Origin: Bacteroidales bacterium
GTDB lineage: Bacteria > Bacteroidota > Bacteroidia > Bacteroidales > UBA932
Assembly: GCA_017383945.1 (NCBI GenBank)
Contig: JAFNUQ010000116.1
Location: forward strand, 1 to 10,715
Reading direction: 5' to 3'
DNA length: 10,715 nt
Shown here: piece after piece, positions 1 to 6,303 of the stretch
How the letters are laid out: each line of letters begins with the position of its first letter
Numbering within the stretch: position 1 is the first letter of the stretch
Notes under the pieces: model-generated
Database searches by the model: none
What the model was told of the DNA's origin: nothing
Seen by the model: only the letters and a program-made list of their open reading frames with translations
Program-made: the position numbers and the translations under genes

Positions 1-1
1 A

Positions 2-232
2 AAGGCAATGCTATATCAGCTTGAGACAAGAAAACAAATGTGGAAGAAGGACCTCTTCTTCCACAAAAAACTTCTTTCCGGTCAACTTCCTTATACCATC
101 GGAGGCGGTATAGGTCAGTCTCGCCTATGTATGTATCTCCTGAGGAAAGCTCACATCGGAGAGATTCAAAGTGCAATATGGCCTGATGAGATGAGAGAGC
201 GTTGCGCTCAGTCAGGCATTATACTCGCCTAG
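2..232 (+). CDS. asnA: AsnA, aspartate--ammonia ligase, C-terminal fragment
   Basis: This is the 3' end of a gene whose start lies left of the window; 76 residues are visible and the frame is open from base 2. AsnA makes asparagine from aspartate, ammonia and ATP in the cytoplasm, with a fold related to class II aminoacyl-tRNA synthetases. The visible part holds the family's C-terminal signature: an F-H-x3-L-L-x-G-x-L-P stretch, then [11 protein letters not shown] at residues 32-42 (the motif-3-like segment with its ATP-binding arginine), then the [11 protein letters not shown] block near the end. The first visible ATG (base 8) is internal, not a start. Its TAG stop overlaps the stop of the convergent SIMPL gene by 4 nt. 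Bases 39-65, inside this gene, form a long hairpin discussed separately. Identity is firm; the full length is unknown. Confidence 0.93.
   Translation, partial: KAMLYQLETRKQMWKKDLFFHKKLLSGQLPYTIGGGIGQSRLCMYLLRKAHIGEIQSAIWPDEMRERCAQSGIILA
24..65 (-). terminator. Terminator-like hairpin for the symporter-SIMPL operon, inside asnA
   Basis: TGTGGAAGAAG (39-49) and CTTCTTCCACA (55-65) form a perfect 11-bp stem with a 5-nt loop. Read on the minus strand the stem is followed by the T-rich stretch TTTGTTTTCTTG (plus bases 27-38). It lies about 165 nt beyond the stop of the minus-strand SIMPL gene, inside the asnA coding region. The bases also encode a plausible AsnA segment (W-K-K-D-L-F-F-H), so the pairing could be accidental. 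The T-tract is interrupted, which lowers confidence. Confidence 0.45.
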
Positions 233-933
233 TTCTTCAAATAATAGGTCACAGAAGTAACCACTCTGACTTTCTTTATATGAGGAGTATTGCTATCACG
301 ATCGGAGATAGTAAATGTTCCCTGGTTGGCTGTCTTGATTTTACCGAGGCTGCTGTCTGAGTCCTTTGCAAACTTCTCAGCTGCTTCTCGAGCATTTCTC
401 GTCGCCTCCTCAATCATTTCAGGCTTGATATCATTGAGTCCCTCATATTTAAACTCAACAGGGTTCTCCCATCTCTCTCCACTGGTCACGATGCCCTTTT
501 TCAGCAATAAAGACTGTTTGGACATCAGATCAAGGACTTCATCTACCTTTTCAGTACACACTGTGATGACATTAGTCGAGATATAACGGAAAGTTCTGTC
601 GTTACTGCCATATTCGTTGGCAAACTTATCAGAAATCTGAGGAATGCTCACAGAAATCTCTTCTTCTGTGATCCCACCTTTCTGAAGGAAGGCAACAATC
701 AGCGCATTATTCCTGTCAATCTGAGAATAAATCTCTTGAATGTCGTTTGCCATCACCTTATACACTACCGGCCAGATGACCTTATCAGACTTCACTTCCC
801 TCTCGCACAAGCCTTTGACATCAACTGTCCTCTCAAATGAACGGAAGTCATTGACTGCCTTAGGAATCATCACGCCGATTACGATCAATCCGACCATAAT
901 AGCCAAGGCGCTATAAATTCTACTTTTTTCCAT
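229..933 (-). CDS. SIMPL (DUF541) domain membrane-anchored protein
   Basis: The 234-residue product starts with a short charged N-terminus, one hydrophobic segment (about residues 6-24) and then an exported domain, so it should be anchored in the inner membrane and face the periplasm. The domain begins with a [19 protein letters not shown] block (about 37-55), the characteristic opening of Bacteroidota SIMPL/DUF541 proteins, and continues with the family's alpha/beta pattern, including a helix rich in Ala, Glu and Lys near 175-190 ([16 protein letters not shown]) and a final beta strand ending YYLKN. SIMPL proteins form oligomeric periplasmic or outer-membrane assemblies in a few bacteria, but the biochemical role is unclear. 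The start is only 1 nt after the symporter stop, so the two are probably cotranscribed and translationally coupled. Its stop overlaps asnA's. Confidence 0.88.
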   Translation of the reverse strand: MEKSRIYSALAIMVGLIVIGVMIPKAVNDFRSFERTVDVKGLCEREVKSDKVIWPVVYKVMANDIQEIYSQIDRNNALIVAFLQKGGITEEEISVSIPQISDKFANEYGSNDRTFRYISTNVITVCTEKVDEVLDLMSKQSLLLKKGIVTSGERWENPVEFKYEGLNDIKPEMIEEATRNAREAAEKFAKDSDSSLGKIKTANQGTFTISDRDSNTPHIKKVRVVTSVTYYLKN

Positions 934-934
934 A

Positions 935-2158
935 CTAATTGTTCTTTTTTACAAACCTTTCTGTAACAACAGCACAAGTTGCATCACCTGTGATATTGAG
1001 TACAGTTCTAATCATATCAAACACTCTATCAAGAGCATAAAGCAAAGGTAGACCATCAATAGGTATGCCACCAGCCACAAGCACGGCTGCAACCAGAAGA
1101 GTTGGACCTGGCACACCCGCCTGACCGATAGATCCAAGAGTAGCAACGATACCGATTGAAACATAATGTGCAAGAGTAAGATCCAGATCATAGACCTGAG
1201 CAAAGAATACAGCGACCAAAGTATAGTAAATCGCGTTACCGCTCATATTGATCGTAGCACCTAAAGGCAGCACAAATCCGGCAGTTTCCTTTGAAACATT
1301 TAACTTATTCTCACACACATCCATATTTACAGGAAGGGTAACCATCGATGAGGCAGTAGTAAAAGCGATCAGCTGAGGGCGAAGCATCTCCTTCATAAAG
1401 GTCTTGATGGACACCTTGGACAGAGTCATCACAAACAAAGGATACACAACAAGCAGCATCACAAGCGAAGCCAGCAGCACCACCCACAGAAGCTTGAAGA
1501 TGCGCATCAGGATATCAAATCCAAATGTGCCCACAGCATCTGCCATCAGGCCAAACACACCGATAGGAGCAATCCACATCACTTTCTCCACACACCATAC
1601 AAGTGCTTCAAGAATAGAGTTCAGACCAGCTACAATCTTTTCTCTTCTATGTGGATTGAGCGCTGAGATACCAAAGCCCAGGAAAAGTCCGAAGACAATG
1701 ATCTGCAAGATATTACCCTGAGCAAATGCTTCGATAGGATTTGCAGGAATCATACCGATGAGAGTATCCCAGAACGACAGCACCGGAGTCTCCCCTGTCG
1801 GCTGAGTGCCATTGGAAGCAGTCAGAGACAGAATAGTGCTCTTGTCAAGTCCCGAGCCCGGATTAAAGAGAAATCCTGCGCCAAATGCAAGCAGCACTGA
1901 TATCATGGTACTGATCAGGATAAAGGACACAGAGACACCGCCAACAAGCCCCGCAGAGCGCGAATTTCCAAGGGATGCCGCACCCGAGATAATGGACACA
2001 GCCACAAGCGGCACGACCAACATCTTGATCAGCTGTATAAACACTGAGCCAAGCGGAGCAAACATTGAGGCCTCAGGGCCCATAATCGCACCAACAACGA
2101 CACCTAGAAGCATCGTCACGATAATCCAGAATCCTAGATTCTTGAGGAGTCTTTTCAT
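935..2158 (-). CDS. Dicarboxylate/amino acid:cation symporter (DAACS, GltP/GltPh type)
   Basis: A 407-residue polytopic inner-membrane protein of the glutamate-transporter fold, of usual family length. Such proteins take up acidic amino acids or C4-dicarboxylates with Na+ or H+. Hairpin HP1 carries AFTTASSMVTLP (265-276). TM7 has NMSGN at 304-308. HP2 contains the small-residue stretch GQAGVPGP (about 345-352). TM8 has the run D377, D381, R384, T385, N388, D392, matching GltPh D390, D394, R397, T398, N401 and D405. The arginine is the residue that selects a substrate side-chain carboxylate, so an acidic substrate is inferred. TM7 is unusual: the common NMDGT reads NMSGN, changing the positions of D312 and T314 in GltPh. 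It is the first gene of a two-gene minus operon with the SIMPL gene and has a -7-like box at 2181-2188. Exact substrate and coupling ion cannot be read off. Confidence 0.93.
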   Translation of the reverse strand: MKRLLKNLGFWIIVTMLLGVVVGAIMGPEASMFAPLGSVFIQLIKMLVVPLVAVSIISGAASLGNSRSAGLVGGVSVSFILISTMISVLLAFGAGFLFNPGSGLDKSTILSLTASNGTQPTGETPVLSFWDTLIGMIPANPIEAFAQGNILQIIVFGLFLGFGISALNPHRREKIVAGLNSILEALVWCVEKVMWIAPIGVFGLMADAVGTFGFDILMRIFKLLWVVLLASLVMLLVVYPLFVMTLSKVSIKTFMKEMLRPQLIAFTTASSMVTLPVNMDVCENKLNVSKETAGFVLPLGATINMSGNAIYYTLVAVFFAQVYDLDLTLAHYVSIGIVATLGSIGQAGVPGPTLLVAAVLVAGGIPIDGLPLLYALDRVFDMIRTVLNITGDATCAVVTERFVKKNN

Positions 2159-2180
2159 ACTACATCAATTTAATGACTAA

Positions 2181-2188
2181 CAAATATA
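2181..2188 (-). promoter_or_regulatory. Bacteroidota -7 box for the symporter operon
   Basis: On the minus strand this reads TATATTTG, an exact match to the Bacteroidota -7 consensus TAnnTTTG. It sits 22 nt upstream of the symporter ATG. No clear -33 TTTG was seen at the expected spacing, so support is partial. Confidence 0.5.
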
Positions 2189-2200
2189 CAAAATTATGAC

Positions 2201-2208
2201 TACCTTTA
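2201..2208 (+). promoter_or_regulatory. Possible -7 box for the panE-FNT pair
   Basis: TACCTTTA differs from TAnnTTTG only at the last base and lies 28 nt before the panE ATG in the 78-nt divergent spacer. No -33 element is evident. The remainder of the spacer is AT-rich with no other feature I can support. Confidence 0.3.
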
Positions 2209-2236
2209 CACTTCTTTAATTCTTGAAAAATATATT

Positions 2237-3238
2237 ATGAGATCAGCTATCTACGGAGCAGGCTCCCTCGGAACAATCCTTGGCGCCTACATCACCCGCA
2301 AAGGCGGAGAAATTGACCTTATAAATCGCAACAAAGCCCATGTGGAAGCCCTAAAGAAAGAAGGCGCACAAGTTACGGGCACAGTCAATTTCACTCAGAA
2401 GGTCAACGCATATACAATCGACGAAATGTCAGGAATATATGATATTATCTTCTTGATGACCAAGCAGCAGCAGAATCCGGAGGTAGTAGGTTTCCTCAAA
2501 GACTATCTTGCCGAAGACGGCGTCATCGTCACTCTTCAAAACGGCATCCCTGAGCTGCAGATCGGCGAAATCGTCGGCGAGCAGAGAGTTATCGGCTGCA
2601 CAGTAGCGTGGGGCGCAACAATGCAAGGCCCTGGAGTGTGCGAGCTCACCAGCGAACCAGACAGCCTAACATTCTCGATGGGCACACTAAGCGGCCAGAA
2701 GCCTGCGCATTTTGAGGCAGTCAAGGCTCTTCTTGAAATGATGGGACCGGTAGAAGTAGATGAAAATTTCATCGGCACCCGTTGGAGCAAACTCCTTATC
2801 AATTCGGCCTTTTCAGGTATGAGTGCGGTGCTCGGATGCACATTTGGCGAAGCTGCCAAGGACAAGAAATCTCGCAAGATCGTGCAGGCGCTCATCAAAG
2901 AGTGTATTGACGTCTGCGCTACCGGCGGCATTAAGATCGAGCCTGTGCAAGGCAAGGACGCAGTGAAGCTGCTCAATTATGAAAACGCAATTAAAAAGGC
3001 TATCTCGTTCTTTATCATACCGATAGCTATCCGCAAGCACGCAAAGCTCAGAGCCAGCATGCTTCAGGACCTTGAGAAAGGCAAAAAGACAGAAGTGGAT
3101 GCAATCAACGGCGTAGTGAGCACATTTGGCCGCAAGATCGGCTGCCCTACCCCAATGAATGACAAAGTCGTGGAAATCATCCATCGCATCGAGAGCAGCG
3201 AGCTCACCCCTACATTTGACAACCTTAAACTCTTCTAA
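2237..3238 (+). CDS. panE: 2-dehydropantoate 2-reductase (ketopantoate reductase) family
   Basis: PanE reduces 2-dehydropantoate to pantoate with NADPH in the cytoplasm, a step towards pantothenate and coenzyme A. The 333-residue product has an N-terminal Rossmann motif GAGSLG (7-12) and the family's catalytic set at the right spacing: N102 (in LQNG), K185 and N189 (in WSKLLIN), S274 and E286 (in the ASM...TEVD block). These align with E. coli N98, K176, N180, S244 and E256. The C-terminal helical domain is somewhat longer than in E. coli PanE (about 303 residues), with an insertion near 245-270 (KKAISFFIIPIAIRKH) before the ASM motif. Many genomes carry PanE-family paralogues of unknown substrate, and no panB, panC or panD is beside it, so pantoate synthesis is likely but not proven. 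The ATG at 2237 starts directly before the first beta strand. An FNT-like gene follows after 2 nt. Confidence 0.85.
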   Translation: MRSAIYGAGSLGTILGAYITRKGGEIDLINRNKAHVEALKKEGAQVTGTVNFTQKVNAYTIDEMSGIYDIIFLMTKQQQNPEVVGFLKDYLAEDGVIVTLQNGIPELQIGEIVGEQRVIGCTVAWGATMQGPGVCELTSEPDSLTFSMGTLSGQKPAHFEAVKALLEMMGPVEVDENFIGTRWSKLLINSAFSGMSAVLGCTFGEAAKDKKSRKIVQALIKECIDVCATGGIKIEPVQGKDAVKLLNYENAIKKAISFFIIPIAIRKHAKLRASMLQDLEKGKKTEVDAINGVVSTFGRKIGCPTPMNDKVVEIIHRIESSELTPTFDNLKLF

Positions 3239-3240
3239 TT

Positions 3241-3831
3241 ATGTGGTCTATTTTTAAACTGGCAATCTTTGCAGGAATCTGCATCAGTGTGGGCGGCATC
3301 GTCTACCTCAGCGTTGGAGGAGTTGCAGGTGCAGTACTATTTGCATTTGGCCTCCTCACGGTCGTGAGCTATCAGCTCAAGTTGTATACCGGCACAGCAG
3401 GATTCATCACCAAAAAGGAATTCGGTCAGCTCTTCTTTATCCTCCTGGGCAATATCGTCGGCTGTCTGGCAAGTGCCCTTGCGATCAAGTATGCCAACCC
3501 TAACATCGTTGACGCGGCAGACGCAATCGTCGAGAAAAGACTTGCAAGCGGAGCGCTCAGATGCGGCGTACTCGGCATCGGTTGCGGATTTGTGATGACG
3601 ACAGCTGTGAGATTTGCCCGCGAAGGCAAATACCTCCCGCTTCTGTTTGGCGTGCCACTATTCATCCTCTGCGGCTTCACGCACTGCATCGCTGACGCAT
3701 TCTACTATTGCGCAGCTTCGCTTGAGGTCCTGAGTGCCAACGCCGGCAGCATCGCGATCATCTATCTCGCAACAGTACTTGGCAACCTTGCCGGCTGCAA
3801 CCTCTACAGATTATTTATAAAGAAAGCTTAG
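3241..3831 (+). CDS. Short formate/nitrite transporter (FNT)-like membrane channel
   Basis: A 196-residue, strongly hydrophobic protein with about six membrane segments. Several FNT landmarks appear in order: LYTG (48-51) at the first broken helix, LLGNIVG (68-74), a GALRCGVLGIGCGF stretch (104-117) where FocA has its third Asn-containing helix, GFTHCIADAF (145-154) matching FocA GFEHSIANMF with the conserved pore histidine at H148, and VLGNLAGCNLY (179-189) at the last helix. FNT proteins are pentameric channels for formate, nitrite or hydrosulfide. This one is about 85 residues shorter than FocA (about 285), with a shortened N-terminus and omega loop, and it lacks the Glu before the pore His and the Asn of the third-helix motif. 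It is 2 nt downstream of panE and presumably cotranscribed. Its TAG overlaps the lrgB stop by 4 nt. Family assignment is by motif order only; substrate is unknown. Confidence 0.72.
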   Translation: MWSIFKLAIFAGICISVGGIVYLSVGGVAGAVLFAFGLLTVVSYQLKLYTGTAGFITKKEFGQLFFILLGNIVGCLASALAIKYANPNIVDAADAIVEKRLASGALRCGVLGIGCGFVMTTAVRFAREGKYLPLLFGVPLFILCGFTHCIADAFYYCAASLEVLSANAGSIAIIYLATVLGNLAGCNLYRLFIKKA

Positions 3832-4508
3832 ATAACGGAAACCACAAGAGAGGTAGCGAGTCCCATCAGGGCTATAGAAAGGCCACCGACAGCACCTTCC
3901 AGCGCTCCCATCTCCACTGCTCTGGCAGTGCCCAATCCGTGAGAAGCACAACCCATAGCAAGGCCCTTGGCAACAGGGGCCTTGATTTTTGCCCATCTCA
4001 GGACGAGTGGGCCAATGATCGCACCGGAGAAGCCACAGAGAACGACAGAAATCGCAGCAAGAGAGACATTTCCTCCAAGCATAGAGGTCAAGTCCATGGC
4101 GATAGGAGTAGTCACTGACTTCGCTGCAAGCGAATCAAAAAACACATCATCCAGCTTGAAGAGCTCGCAGAGCGCCCAGACAGATCCGACGCCCACCGCG
4201 CTACCCACAAAAACAGTGACCAATATAGAGAAACAAAATTGTTTTATCGTCTGTCTGTGCTCATAAAGCATCAGGCCAAGCGACACGACACAAGGGCCTA
4301 AAAGGAAGGTAATCAACTTGTTAGACTCAAGATACACAGAGCAAGGGATATCCAGGCACCACAAGATTGCGATAATTACAGGGATGCTGATAAGGAAGGG
4401 ATGAAGGAGGCTCAAAGCGCTCTTTTTCTTGACCCAACAGCCCAGCAGATAGGCACCGACAGTGAGACAAAGCATCACTGGAACAGATGTAATAACTTCT
4501 TTAATCAT
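3828..4508 (-). CDS. lrgB: LrgB/CidB family membrane protein
   Basis: LrgB is the larger partner of LrgA in the CidAB/LrgAB family, linked to control of murein hydrolase export and cell death in staphylococci and to pyruvate uptake in Bacillus subtilis and Streptococcus mutans. The 226-residue protein has several membrane helices and the family's strongly conserved C-terminal half: a SLAAKSVTTPIAMDL block (about 128-142), a GPLVLRW segment (about 166-172) and GLAMGCASHGLGTARAVEMG (about 183-202), followed by a final helix. I start at the ATG at 4506-4508; a GTG one codon earlier is possible. The start overlaps the end of lrgA by 8 nt, which suggests translational coupling. It is the last gene of the MATE-lrgA-lrgB operon, and its stop overlaps that of the convergent FNT-like gene. 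The segment 3959-3990 carries a plus-strand terminator-like hairpin within this gene. Confidence 0.92.
   Translation of the reverse strand: MIKEVITSVPVMLCLTVGAYLLGCWVKKKSALSLLHPFLISIPVIIAILWCLDIPCSVYLESNKLITFLLGPCVVSLGLMLYEHRQTIKQFCFSILVTVFVGSAVGVGSVWALCELFKLDDVFFDSLAAKSVTTPIAMDLTSMLGGNVSLAAISVVLCGFSGAIIGPLVLRWAKIKAPVAKGLAMGCASHGLGTARAVEMGALEGAVGGLSIALMGLATSLVVSVI
3959..3990 (+). terminator. Intrinsic terminator for the panE-FNT operon, inside lrgB
   Basis: CAAGGCCC (3959-3966) pairs perfectly with GGGCCTTG (3977-3984), with one more T-G wobble inside and an 8-nt loop, and is followed at once by ATTTTT. This has the form of a rho-independent terminator for plus-strand transcripts. It lies about 128 nt past the stop of the FNT-like gene, antisense to the lrgB coding region, where there is no intergenic space to hold it. 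Confidence 0.6.
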
Positions 4509-4866
4509 CACTGCCCTTCTTTTTAGTTATTGACATGAGCCACTGCTGCAGCAAGCCGGTCGTGAGCATCACAAGAACAGTAGAAATCAACACAACCGCA
4601 AGCCAAGCAAGGAGATTCATCTTGATCAAAGCCCACTGGTCCATTATACCGATAGCAGCAGGAAGGAAAAAAATCGTCATATTATCCGTGAGGAAATGTG
4701 CCACTGTCTTGACATCATCGGGTTTAACAACACCTAGCATCAGCGATGCAAAGAGCAGCACCATACCCCAAACGCTTGCAGGGATAAAATCACCAATCAC
4801 GCCCGCGCACAGATGGCCAAGCGCTAGATGAAGCAGAATTATGAATATGCCCTTGAGTATCTTCAT
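4501..4866 (-). CDS. lrgA: LrgA/CidA family holin-like membrane protein
   Basis: A 121-residue protein with four predicted membrane helices, the small partner of LrgB. The family core is visible: a FIPASVWGMVLLFASLMLGVVKPD segment (IPxSVxGM motif, about 27-50) and an HFLTDNMTIFFLPAAIGIMD segment (about 57-76), matching the LrgA/CidA pattern. I choose the ATG at 4864-4866 because it overlaps the MATE stop in the arrangement TGATG, a standard coupling signal; the in-frame ATG at 4887 would add seven hydrophilic residues and overlap MATE by 22 nt. The gene overlaps lrgB by 8 nt. LrgAB either behaves as a holin/antiholin-like pair or forms a carboxylate (pyruvate) transporter; the sequence does not decide which. 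Confidence 0.9.
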   Translation of the reverse strand: MKILKGIFIILLHLALGHLCAGVIGDFIPASVWGMVLLFASLMLGVVKPDDVKTVAHFLTDNMTIFFLPAAIGIMDQWALIKMNLLAWLAVVLISTVLVMLTTGLLQQWLMSITKKKGSDD

Positions 4867-6203
4867 CAGATCTTCTTGTTTTTCCATTTGCCGCTGCGCA
4901 TATATGCAAAGCTAAGCACGACAACAAAAATAGAATAGACATGCTCGGCAGTCCAGCACAAAGCCACATCGGACTTCAGCCAGCCCACAACCACAGTACA
5001 ATACAAGACATAGAACGCAAGAGCAATCATCTCAAGATAAAATGCTTTGCGGGTATTTCCGGTGCCGGACAAAGCACTGAAGAATATCTGCGCAGGTACT
5101 GTAAAAATATATGACGAGATCATCACTATCATCGCAGGGATGGTAGCTACGATCAGATCAGGAATATCAGTATAGATGCCGATTACGACTTGTGGGAAAA
5201 TCACAAAAAGTACAAGTAGCGGAACAATCAGGTAGGCAGTAAACTTGCTGATGCGCTTGAGCAGCGGGAAGACAAACTCTTGCTTACCCTCACCTATCAT
5301 ATTGCTGACAAGCGTATTAGTGGTAGAAGAAAACGCCTGGACTATCATCCACAGGATGCCTGAAACACTTCTGACTATATTTGAAATCGCAAGCGACCTC
5401 TCACCTAGACGCTCTATGTAAAGGAAGAAGATGAGCCAGGTAGAGATGGAGATAAAGCTCTGGATCATCGTCCAGATTGACACTCCAAGTATCTCTTTGA
5501 GACTCTTCCATTCAAAACGCGGCAGGACATTAAGCCCATATTTCTTGAGGTCTGTCGTGCGCAGCATATAGATCACAAAGAAGATCAGCGAGACGAGCTC
5601 TGCAAGAGAAGAACCGATGGCAGCTCCCTTAATGCCCAGAGCAGGGAGTCCTAGCTTGCCAAATATCAGGATATAGTTAAATATCATATTTGACAGAGCC
5701 ATAACTACCGCATTGAATGTCAGAGTCTTAGTATTTGTCGTACCGACATAGAAAGCTCTAAACATCGTAGTGCAGTAGGCAAAGAGCATTCCCGGCTGGC
5801 GCCAAGTGACATAGTCAAGTGCAGAACGATATACGCTTGGCGATGATACCATCTTGCTCATCAGCCAAGGCGTAACCGCTTCAGAGAGCAGTATCATCAC
5901 AACGGCGAGACCTAGAAGAAAATATATTCCTTGCCAGAAGACATAGCCTGTCTGCTTATAGTTCCCCTCGCCATTGCGCCTGCCGATGATAATCTGCGAT
6001 CCTATACTGAATCCAAAACCCAGCATAAAGATCACCATATAGTATATCACGGCAATAGCCGAAGCACCAAGCTCTACTTCGCCGACTCTGCCAAGAAACG
6101 CAGTATCAGTGAGACCGATCAAGTGCTCAACTACCAGACTGATGAGAATAGGAAACGCTACCCTCCAGATATTTCTATATGAATATTTCCAGACCTCAGC
6201 CAT
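4866..6203 (-). CDS. MATE family multidrug/metabolite exporter
   Basis: A 445-residue protein with about twelve membrane helices, close to the normal MATE length. MATE exporters use Na+ or H+ gradients to expel cationic drugs or metabolites across the inner membrane. The N-terminal helix reads as FPILISLVVEHLIGLTDTAFLG (about 17-38), the usual first-helix pattern of NorM/DinF-like members. The mid-protein YILIFGKLGLPALGIKGAA motif (about 178-196) is another family signature, and the two halves show the expected pseudo-repeat. I start at the ATG at 6201-6203 (MAEVWKY). The same frame stays open to an ATG at 6281, but that start would fall in the terminator stem of the lipocalin gene and upstream of a good -7 box, so the extra 26 residues are rejected. 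The stop is fused to the lrgA start (TGATG). Substrate is unknown. Confidence 0.92.
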   Translation of the reverse strand: MAEVWKYSYRNIWRVAFPILISLVVEHLIGLTDTAFLGRVGEVELGASAIAVIYYMVIFMLGFGFSIGSQIIIGRRNGEGNYKQTGYVFWQGIYFLLGLAVVMILLSEAVTPWLMSKMVSSPSVYRSALDYVTWRQPGMLFAYCTTMFRAFYVGTTNTKTLTFNAVVMALSNMIFNYILIFGKLGLPALGIKGAAIGSSLAELVSLIFFVIYMLRTTDLKKYGLNVLPRFEWKSLKEILGVSIWTMIQSFISISTWLIFFLYIERLGERSLAISNIVRSVSGILWMIVQAFSSTTNTLVSNMIGEGKQEFVFPLLKRISKFTAYLIVPLLVLFVIFPQVVIGIYTDIPDLIVATIPAMIVMISSYIFTVPAQIFFSALSGTGNTRKAFYLEMIALAFYVLYCTVVVGWLKSDVALCWTAEHVYSIFVVVLSFAYMRSGKWKNKKI

Positions 6204-6221
6204 ATTGAAATAATGAGGCGG

Positions 6222-6229
6222 CAAAGGTA
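6222..6229 (-). promoter_or_regulatory. Bacteroidota -7 box for the MATE-lrgAB operon
   Basis: On the minus strand this reads TACCTTTG, an exact match to TAnnTTTG, 18 nt upstream of the MATE ATG and just downstream of the lipocalin terminator. A -33 TTG at ideal spacing is not evident; only the T-rich tail of the terminator lies there. Position between terminator and start makes it the best promoter candidate in the window. Confidence 0.6.
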
Positions 6230-6244
6230 GCAAATTAGCTCCGG

Positions 6245-6280
6245 AAAGTAAAATGCTTCCTGCGGAAATCACAGGAAGCA
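6245..6280 (-). terminator. Intrinsic terminator of the lipocalin gene
   Basis: TGCTTCCTG (6254-6262) and CAGGAAGCA (6272-6280) form a perfect 9-bp stem with a 9-nt loop. On the minus strand it is followed by TTTTACTTT. It begins 24 nt after the lipocalin stop, so it should end that transcript and insulate the MATE operon from it. Confidence 0.8.
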
Positions 6281-6303
6281 AGCATATTGATTGTATTTAA
6301 AAA

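Noticed and set aside
248..279. Possible asnA terminator: GTCA/TGAC with a GA/TC extension, followed by TTTCTTTAT
   Set aside because: The T-tract is good and the position is right, but the stem is only 4 + 2 bp across a bulge, too weak to call.
290..586. Open frame on the plus strand opposite the SIMPL gene (98 codons)
   Set aside because: It lies wholly antisense to a gene with clear family motifs and its protein shows no recognisable domain; a shadow frame. The same applies to antisense frames at 1404-1721, 1806-2180, 2536-2976, 2813-3184, 3967-4266, 4535-4831, 9159-9443, 9816-10067 and 10086-10400.
4867..4887. Upstream ATG extending LrgA by 7 residues
   Set aside because: The extension is hydrophilic and overlaps MATE by 22 nt, whereas the ATG at 4866 gives the common TGATG coupling arrangement.
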